In this document: piece by piece, positions 58,425 to 64,000 of the stretch
How positions within the stretch are numbered: position 1 is the first letter of the stretch
How the letters are laid out: each line of letters begins with the position of its first letter
Assembly: GCF_019396385.1 (NCBI RefSeq)
Contig: NZ_JAHKRN010000017.1
Span: 62,001 to 126,000, forward strand
Length of the DNA: 64,000 nucleotides
From: Nonomuraea harbinensis
Lineage (GTDB): Bacteria; Actinomycetota; Actinomycetes; Streptosporangiales; Streptosporangiaceae
Direction: 5' to 3'
The notes under the pieces: model-generated
Told to the model about the DNA's origin: nothing
Seen by the model: the letters and a program-made list of their open reading frames with translations, nothing else
Database searches by the model: none
Program-made: the position numbers and the translations under genes

Positions 58425-59312
58425 CTAGCTGAGCACCCGGCCCACCATCCGCGCGTACATCCGCCCCGGGCTGGGAGAGGACGTGAGGAAGCCCGGCAGC
58501 ATCGGCAGCGCCACCGCGAACGGTTCCAGCAACCGGTAGAGCTCGTCGGCGTCGGCGGGCCGGTCGCCCGGCTGCTTCTCCAGCAGCCGGGCCAGGAGGG
58601 CGCCCAGCCCGGCGGGAAGCCCGGGGATGGCCGGTGGCCGCTCCTTCACCTGCTTCTCGAACACCACGTAGTCGGTCGGCCCGGTGAACAGCTGCCTGCC
58701 CGTCAGCATCTCGTGCAGGACGCAGCCCAGGGAGTAGAGGTCGCTGCGGGGCTCGGCGACGCCGTGCTGGATCTGCTCCGGGGCCATGTAGGCGGGCGTG
58801 CCCAGGATCTGCCCGATCCGGGTGAAGGTCGTCACGTCGGCGTCCCGGAGCATGGCCAGGCCGAAGTCGAGCACCTTGACGCTGCCGTCGGGGCAGAGCA
58901 TGAGGTTGGTCGGCTTGAGGTCGCGGTGACAGATCGACAGCGCGTGCGCGGCCGTCAGGACGGCGCAGGCCTGCGCGGCGATGGCGGCGGCCCACGGCAC
59001 CGGCAGCGGCCCGTGCTCGCTCACCACGTCGGCCACCGTGACGCCCTCGATGAACTGCATCACCTGGTAGAGCCGCTGCTCGTGGGTGCCGAAGTCATAG
59101 AGGACGGGGGCGCCCGGGTGTTCGAGCCGGGCCAGGATGCGCGCCTCGCGGGTGAAGCGGAGCTCCAGCTCCTGATCGGGGCCGCTGGGCAGGCGCAGCA
59201 GCTTGACCGCGACCTTGCGATCGAGGTGGCGGTCGTGGCCCGCGTAGACGGCGCCCATGCCGCCCTGGCCGAGAGGAAGATCGTCGAGCACATAGCGGTC
59301 GCCGATGACCAT
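58425..59312 (-). CDS. Serine/threonine protein kinase (Pkn type, soluble)
   Basis: A 295-residue eukaryotic-like kinase. The glycine loop is LPLGQGGMGAVYAG, the catalytic lysine is in KVAVKLLRL, the catalytic loop is CHRDLKPTNLML, the DFG is in VKVLDFGLAML and the APE is in YMAPEQIQHG. No membrane helix or sensor domain follows the kinase fold, so it is a short cytosolic form. Two genes away is a PP2C phosphatase, so the two may act on the same substrate. It lies downstream of the methylase gene on the same strand (40-bp gap). Confidence 0.93.
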   Translation of the reverse strand: MVIGDRYVLDDLPLGQGGMGAVYAGHDRHLDRKVAVKLLRLPSGPDQELELRFTREARILARLEHPGAPVLYDFGTHEQRLYQVMQFIEGVTVADVVSEHGPLPVPWAAAIAAQACAVLTAAHALSICHRDLKPTNLMLCPDGSVKVLDFGLAMLRDADVTTFTRIGQILGTPAYMAPEQIQHGVAEPRSDLYSLGCVLHEMLTGRQLFTGPTDYVVFEKQVKERPPAIPGLPAGLGALLARLLEKQPGDRPADADELYRLLEPFAVALPMLPGFLTSSPSPGRMYARMVGRVLS

Positions 59313-59352
59313 ATGCCCCCCTCCCGCGCCCTTCCGGGGAAAAACTACACCG

Positions 59353-61116
59353 TCAGGACTGTGGGTGCAGGTGGCCGTCGGTGAGCCCGTCGAGACCCAG
59401 CCGGATCAGCGTCTGGCCCAGCTCCGACGTCTCCCGCAGCGCGTCTTCGAGCACCGCGAGCTGCCGGAACGCCTCACCGTACGGGCGCTGCTCCTTGAGC
59501 GAGAGCCGCGGCAGGCGGGTGCGCCGCACGTCGAACCTGCTGGAGCCGGTGGACGCGCGGCTGCCGGCCGCGCGCAGGAAGCCCGCCAGGAAGTCGGGGT
59601 CGAGCCTGCGGGCGTCGACGCGGTAGAGCGTCAGTTGCGGGCCGAGCACGCCGCCGCCGTCGGAGATCACCCGTACGGAGGAGTAGGAGGCGACCACGTC
59701 ACCCGGCTGGATCGGGACCAGACCCCGCTGGCTGATGGTGCGGCCGGACGGGGGAGCCCCGGCGGACAGGTCGTCGGCGGTCAGCACCGGGAGGTCGCCG
59801 TCGCCGACGGCCATCCTGGGCGGGGCCTGCGAGACCGCCACCAGGCCCTCCTTGATCAGGTCGCCGACCGTGGTGGCGGGCTGGTCGAGCGGCTGCTCCA
59901 GCACCTTGAGGTCGGGCGGCGTGGTCGCGGCCGCCAGGAACCGGTCGCGGGTCTCGGCGAACGCCCGGCCCACGTTCTCCCGCCGCTGGTGGCGGGCCGG
60001 GGTCATGTCGACCTCGTCGGCCAGCAGGTCGATGATGCGTACGGTCTGGCCGGAGCCGTCGCGCAGGTAGGCGCGCCAGGCCGGCTCCACGACGGACGGG
60101 TCGGCGGCGGCGTCGAGGATCAGCACGTCGGACGGCGGCCGCTCGCCCGTGGCCGGGCGGCGTAGCAGCCACAGGTCGCAGCCGGGCAGGGCCACCACGG
60201 CACGCAGCGCACCGGCGCGCAGCAGGTTGGCGCGGATGCGCCGGCCGGCCTTGCGGCTCGCGGCGGCGGGCGGCATGAGGATCGCGACCAGGCCGCCCGG
60301 CTTGACGTGGGTCAGGCAGTGTTGCACCCAGGCCAGCTCGGGCTCGCCGCGCGGCGGCAGGCCGTACTCCCACCGGGGGTCGCCGACCAGTTCCTCGTAA
60401 CCCCAGGCGCGCTCGTTGAACGGCGGGTCGCAGACGACCGCGTCGGCCTTCTCGCCGGCGAACGCGTCGTGCCGCATGGCGTCGCCGGACGTGATCGTGG
60501 CGTCGGCGTCGCGCAGCCGCAGGCGCGCGGCCGCGATCGCGGCGGAGCTCTCGCTCAGCTCCTGCCCGAGCAGCCGCCGCGTCACCGCCCCGCCCCCGCC
60601 GGCGGCGTGGAGCAGGAGGGTGCCGACGCCGCAGGCGGGGTCGAGGACGGTGGGGGCGTCGCCGACGAGGGCGACCATCAGGCCGGCGATGTCGTCGCGG
60701 GTGACGGAGAGCTGCCGGGAGTGGGCCTCCAGATAGCGCTCGACGAGGAACTCGTAGGCGGTCAGCGCCCCGTGGCGCTCGGCCAGCTCCGACACCGGCT
60801 CCGCCTGCTCGGGCCCGAGGTCGCTGTCGCCCGAGGTCAGCAGGGCGCCGGCCTGGGCCACCACCTCGCCGAGTCGCAAATCTCCCGCGGTTTTCAGGCG
60901 TTGCCACGCACGGTCCGCCACCGACAACTGGTAGGACTTCCCGTAGCGGCGCAGCCACGCCTCCACTTGCGGCAGCGAGAAGAGGGGTTGATTGGCCGTG
61001 CCGCCTATGGGCAAGGGGAAGTCGTCGTGGCGGCGGCGCCAGTTGCTGACGGCGGCACGCCCGACACCGGCGAGCCGGGCGATGTCCCCGGCGTTCAGGG
61101 TCGGGTCGTGGCTCAT
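59353..61116 (-). CDS. Orphan N-6 DNA methylase-like protein (HsdM-type) with N-terminal HTH
   Basis: A 587-residue protein. The first 60 residues hold a helix-turn-helix (NAGDIARLAGVGRAAVSNW). The methylase domain (about 130-380) has motif I DPACGVGTLLLHAA for SAM and motif IV VCDPPFNERAWG (DPPF instead of NPPF/Y). The C-terminal 200 residues look like a type I specificity half (VASYSSVRVISDGGG, RRTRLPRLSLKEQ). No restriction subunit is nearby. The family is common in actinomycetes beside kinase/phosphatase genes and may modify DNA for regulation. ATG 61116 is chosen. Confidence 0.87.
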   Translation of the reverse strand: MSHDPTLNAGDIARLAGVGRAAVSNWRRRHDDFPLPIGGTANQPLFSLPQVEAWLRRYGKSYQLSVADRAWQRLKTAGDLRLGEVVAQAGALLTSGDSDLGPEQAEPVSELAERHGALTAYEFLVERYLEAHSRQLSVTRDDIAGLMVALVGDAPTVLDPACGVGTLLLHAAGGGGAVTRRLLGQELSESSAAIAAARLRLRDADATITSGDAMRHDAFAGEKADAVVCDPPFNERAWGYEELVGDPRWEYGLPPRGEPELAWVQHCLTHVKPGGLVAILMPPAAASRKAGRRIRANLLRAGALRAVVALPGCDLWLLRRPATGERPPSDVLILDAAADPSVVEPAWRAYLRDGSGQTVRIIDLLADEVDMTPARHQRRENVGRAFAETRDRFLAAATTPPDLKVLEQPLDQPATTVGDLIKEGLVAVSQAPPRMAVGDGDLPVLTADDLSAGAPPSGRTISQRGLVPIQPGDVVASYSSVRVISDGGGVLGPQLTLYRVDARRLDPDFLAGFLRAAGSRASTGSSRFDVRRTRLPRLSLKEQRPYGEAFRQLAVLEDALRETSELGQTLIRLGLDGLTDGHLHPQS

Positions 61117-61191
61117 GGGGCCACCATAGTTCAATGGAGTCTTCAGCGCATCTGCTTGTGAAGTCTTTCAACCAGTGATTTACTGCGGGGT

Positions 61192-61962
61192 ATGAAGCAC
61201 AACATCCGCTATGCCGCCGGATCAGATGTGGGCCGCCGCCGGGAGCAGAATGAGGATTCCGGATACGCGAGTGGCCGGTTGCTCGTGGTGGCTGACGGGA
61301 TGGGCGGACACGCGGCCGGCGAGCTGGCGAGCGCGGCGGCGATCGCCGTCATGCGCGAGCTCGACGCCACGCTTCCCGAGACGGGGTGCGACCTGGAGTC
61401 GGCGCTCGACGGCGCGGTCCGCGAGGCCGGGCGCAGGCTGGTCGAGCTGGCCGAGATCGACCCCGCGCGCAGGGGCATGGGCACGACGGTGACCGCGATG
61501 TTGTTCGACGGCTTCCGGTTCTCGCTGGCCCACCTGGGTGATTCTCGCGGATACCTGCTTCGCGACGGCGCTCTTTACCAGATGACCAAGGACCACACGC
61601 TCGTCCAGTCGATGGTCGACGAGGGGCGCATCACCGAAGACCAGGCCGCGGTCCACCCGCGCCGCTCGATGGTGCTGCGCGTGCTGGGCAGCGAGGGCAG
61701 GGCTGACGCCGACCTGGCGCTGCGTGAGGCCGACCCCGACGATCGCTACCTCCTCTGCTCCGACGGGCTCACGACGGTGCTCGGGCCCGAGGTCCTGCAC
61801 GAGGTGCTGACCACGGTGGCAGACCCGGCGGCGGCCGTCCAGCGGTTGATCGATCTGGCCAACGAGGGAGGCTCGCCGGACAACGTGACCGTCATCGTGG
61901 CGGATGTGGTCGCCCCCGGCGCGGGAGACGACCAGATCTACCGCGTGGGCGCGGGCGCGTAA
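61192..61962 (+). CDS. PP2C-family Ser/Thr protein phosphatase
   Basis: A 256-residue phosphatase. Motifs run in the PP2C order: AGSDVGRRREQNEDSG (first metal Asp region), LLVVADGMGGHAAGE, GMGTTVTAML, AHLGDSRGYLLRDG, LLCSDGLTTVL and EGGSPDNVTVIV. All four metal-binding aspartates are present, so it should be active with Mn2+ or Mg2+. It is a soluble PstP-like enzyme without a membrane segment. It is divergent from the methylase gene (75-bp spacer). Confidence 0.95.
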   Translation: MKHNIRYAAGSDVGRRREQNEDSGYASGRLLVVADGMGGHAAGELASAAAIAVMRELDATLPETGCDLESALDGAVREAGRRLVELAEIDPARRGMGTTVTAMLFDGFRFSLAHLGDSRGYLLRDGALYQMTKDHTLVQSMVDEGRITEDQAAVHPRRSMVLRVLGSEGRADADLALREADPDDRYLLCSDGLTTVLGPEVLHEVLTTVADPAAAVQRLIDLANEGGSPDNVTVIVADVVAPGAGDDQIYRVGAGA

Positions 61963-62112
61963 CACCACCGGTCCCACCTGCCTCTGGTCTCACTTCCGCA
62001 CCACAACCGAAATATCGGCTCATAGCTTGACACTTTCCGGGTGTCACGCGCACATCCGAGATGCCGCGATTACAGTCCATCGTGATCTGCCACGCCTCTG
62101 GGGGGAGTCGAG

Positions 62113-62916
62113 CTGGACCCGATCGCGGATAAGTTACTCAAAACGGTCCGAAAGGAACTCGGGTACCGGGAGAAGGGCGGCCAGCACACCAAGTTCGGCC
62201 ACTGGTACGCCGAGCGCGTCCAGGACCCCCAGTACAAGGACGCGCCGTGGTGTGACATGTTCATCGCCTGGGCCGCCGACAAGGCAGGCATCGGCGAGTA
62301 CGTCGGCCAGTTCGCCTGGACACCGTCCCATGCCGTCTGGTTCATCGAGCAGGGCGCCTGGACGAAGAAGCCCGAACCCGGGGCGCTGGTCTTCTTCGAC
62401 TGGCGGGGCGGCAAGAGCTACAAGGGTGTCGACCACGTCGGCATCGTCGAACGGGTCGAAGGCGGCAAGATCCACACCATCGAGGCGAACGTCGACCGCG
62501 TGTGGCTCAAGCGCAAGGTCCGCGACACCGACAAGGTCGTGGGCTACGGCCTGCCGCGGGTCGTCCAGGCCAACGCCGAGCGGACGGAGATCCGGGAGAC
62601 CGAGCACCCGTTCCCGTTACGCGAGCGGGCCGACAAGCCAGGGAGCAACCCGCTCGACCTGATCGGCACGCCGGTGGCCCTGCTGCTCCTCATCGTGGTC
62701 ACCACCGTGGTGATCGCCTTCCGCCTCGCGGGCCGTCGCCGCGGCCATCATCGTCACGGTCCGTGGAACGAGCCATCGGCCCAGCCGGAGATCGAGCGGA
62801 TCGGACCCCAGTACGTCATGCGGAGCCCGGTGCCCACCCAGCCCGGGCCGCCGCCGAGGGAGTCGGTGGCCGCGGGCGCGCCCCGTCGCCGCCGTCCCTA
62901 CGACCCCCAGCCCTGA
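62113..62916 (+). CDS. CHAP-domain (NlpC-like) cell-wall hydrolase, membrane-anchored, probable CTG start
   Basis: A 267-residue protein. The CHAP domain has Cys47 in APWCDMFIAWAAD and His108 in GVDHVGIVERV. A transmembrane helix (about 178-196, PVALLLLIVVTTVVIAFRL) and a basic Pro-rich tail follow. The first ATG (62257) would cut off the catalytic cysteine. The frame is open from 62086 and codes for the family-like N-terminus DPIADKLLKTVRKELGYREK, but holds no ATG, GTG or TTG. CTG 62113, five bases after GGGGGAG, is the best start. The family cleaves peptidoglycan cross-bridges. Confidence 0.8.
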   Translation: MDPIADKLLKTVRKELGYREKGGQHTKFGHWYAERVQDPQYKDAPWCDMFIAWAADKAGIGEYVGQFAWTPSHAVWFIEQGAWTKKPEPGALVFFDWRGGKSYKGVDHVGIVERVEGGKIHTIEANVDRVWLKRKVRDTDKVVGYGLPRVVQANAERTEIRETEHPFPLRERADKPGSNPLDLIGTPVALLLLIVVTTVVIAFRLAGRRRGHHRHGPWNEPSAQPEIERIGPQYVMRSPVPTQPGPPPRESVAAGAPRRRRPYDPQP

Positions 62917-62919
62917 CCC

Positions 62920-63963
62920 TCAGGACTCCAGGGAGATGACGACCTTGACGTGGTCGCCCTTCTCGAAGGCCGCCTCGTACTCCTTCAGCGGGAGGCGGCG
63001 GGTGATGAGGGCGTCCAGCCAGGAACGGTCCGCTTCCTGAAGGGCCTTCGCGGCGTCCCGGTAGTGGCGCAGGTTGGCGTTGACGGTGCCGAAGACGACG
63101 TCGTTCTCCAGCACGATGTCGCGGTTGATCTGCCCCGCGTCCGCCCGCAGGTGCCGTCCGCCGCTGGAGACGCCGGTCAGGCAGACGATGCCGGCCGCCG
63201 CCGTGTTGAGCATGGACTCGAAGACGAGTGACCCGGAGCCGGTCGCCTCGATGATGACGTCGGGCCGGTAGCCGCCGACCGCGTCCAGGCTGCTGCCCGA
63301 GTGGTAGGTGGCGCCCAGGCCGGTGACCAGCTCGGGCTTGAGCCCGCTCTCCGCCCGGTCCAGGACGTGCACCTCCAGCCCGCGCTGCTTGCTGAGCAGC
63401 GCCGCCAGCAGCCCGATGGGCCCGGCCCCGGTGACGAGCACCCTCTCCGGCTGGAACCAGGCCCGCGAGCCGATCCGCTCGATGTGCTCCCACGCCTTGG
63501 CGAGCACGGACGTGGGCTCGACCAGCACGCCGAGCACTCCCAGCGCCGGGTCCACCTTGACCGCGTAACCGGCCTCGACCGTCCACTGCTCGCTGCCGTA
63601 GCCGTCGCGTTCCTTGATGCCGCGCTCGGTGTACTCGCCGTTGCGGCACATGTCGAACTCGCCCCTGGCGCAGGCTCCGCAGGGCACCGGGTCGGGCCGG
63701 CGCACCACGCCCACCACCAGGTCGCCGGGGGAGAACGCGGACCCCTCCGGCGCCTCCAGCACCCGCCCCAGCGACTCGTGCCCGAGGATCATCGGCTCGT
63801 CTCCCGGGAAGCCGTACTCGCCCGAGACGAGCTCCCTGTCGGTCCCGCAGATGCCCAGCGCCAGGCCCTGGACAAGCAGCTCGCCCGGCTTCGGCCGGGG
63901 ATCGGGAACCTCCGTGACGCCGAGCGTGCCCTGCTTGCCCGGCACCAAAGTCATCGCACGCAT
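62920..63963 (-). CDS. Zinc-dependent glucose 1-dehydrogenase-like alcohol dehydrogenase (MDR family)
   Basis: A 347-residue medium-chain dehydrogenase. Catalytic zinc ligands are in LGICGTDRELV and ILGHESLGRV; the structural zinc lobe is CGACARGEFDMC plus RNGEY. The cofactor site is LVTGAGPIGLLAALLSKQRG. The N-terminal and C-terminal order (LALGICGTD, VNANLRHYRDAAKAL) matches the archaeal/bacterial glucose dehydrogenase branch, which oxidises aldoses to aldonolactones with NAD(P). It might feed the KDG kinase-like gene at 17141, but they are far apart. The stop is 3 bp from the CHAP stop. Confidence 0.92.
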   Translation of the reverse strand: MRAMTLVPGKQGTLGVTEVPDPRPKPGELLVQGLALGICGTDRELVSGEYGFPGDEPMILGHESLGRVLEAPEGSAFSPGDLVVGVVRRPDPVPCGACARGEFDMCRNGEYTERGIKERDGYGSEQWTVEAGYAVKVDPALGVLGVLVEPTSVLAKAWEHIERIGSRAWFQPERVLVTGAGPIGLLAALLSKQRGLEVHVLDRAESGLKPELVTGLGATYHSGSSLDAVGGYRPDVIIEATGSGSLVFESMLNTAAAGIVCLTGVSSGGRHLRADAGQINRDIVLENDVVFGTVNANLRHYRDAAKALQEADRSWLDALITRRLPLKEYEAAFEKGDHVKVVISLES

Positions 63964-64000
63964 GAGGCACCCCTACCCAGGGAAGCCTGGGAAATAGTAG

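Noticed and set aside
62257..62916. ATG 62257 as start of the CHAP protein
   Set aside because: It would remove the catalytic cysteine and the conserved N-terminus.

Overview
This window comes from the chromosome of a very high-GC Gram-positive actinomycete. The support is a BTAD (SARP/AfsR-type) regulator, a mycothiol-dependent DinB-fold enzyme, a deazaflavin (F420)-type nitroreductase, two luciferase-like monooxygenases, DUF3040, a CebR-like LacI operon, frequent GTG starts and ATGA/GTGA overlaps. A Streptosporangiaceae-like (for example Nonomuraea-like) host is plausible, but that is inference. I saw no rRNA, tRNA, CRISPR array, insertion sequence or integrase.

Layout. 0-17 kb is mixed housekeeping and regulatory genes: aminotransferase IV, MazG-like hydrolase, BTAD-NB-ARC-TPR regulator, SRPBCC protein, ClpX-type zinc-finger protein behind two tandem 19-bp palindromes, lipase, Rieske oxygenase, SDR, an anti-sigma-like ATPase/monooxygenase/XRE unit with a GTAC-rich operator, RecQ and zinc-free L31. 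17-27 kb carries a PfkB kinase and a compact alpha-glucan locus: secreted GH87-like glucanase, LacI regulator, three-gene ABC importer and cytosolic GH13 glucosidase, with a shared CTTGCAAT motif in both control regions. 27-34 kb holds a HigBA-like toxin/ImmA-type antitoxin pair, Nudix, glycerophosphodiesterase, surface proteins and an FBP zinc-finger protein. 34-40.5 kb has a secreted PLD-like protein and a beta-glucoside operon (CebEFG-like importer, GH1, LacI) with CebR-box-like palindromes.

40.7-58 kb is the most unusual part: a catabolic island with a TetR regulator, acyl-CoA synthetase, HSL-type hydrolase, two almost duplicate luciferase-like monooxygenases, a branched-chain-type ABC importer, flavin reductase, acetoacetate-decarboxylase-like protein, two SDRs, acyl-CoA dehydrogenase, ACAD10/11-like kinase and an F420-type nitroreductase. 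Eight copies of a 14-bp palindrome (half-site TRAKCR, 2-bp spacer) lie in the control regions of nearly all its transcription units, which suggests one TetR regulon. The gene content fits import of an organic acid or ketone, FMNH2-dependent oxygenation, ester or lactone opening, CoA activation, phosphorylation of a hydroxyacyl-CoA and dehydrogenation; the substrate is unknown.

58.4-62.9 kb is a signalling and envelope group (Ser/Thr kinase, orphan N6-methylase-like protein, PP2C phosphatase, CHAP hydrolase that probably uses a CTG start), and the window ends in a zinc-dependent glucose-dehydrogenase-like enzyme.
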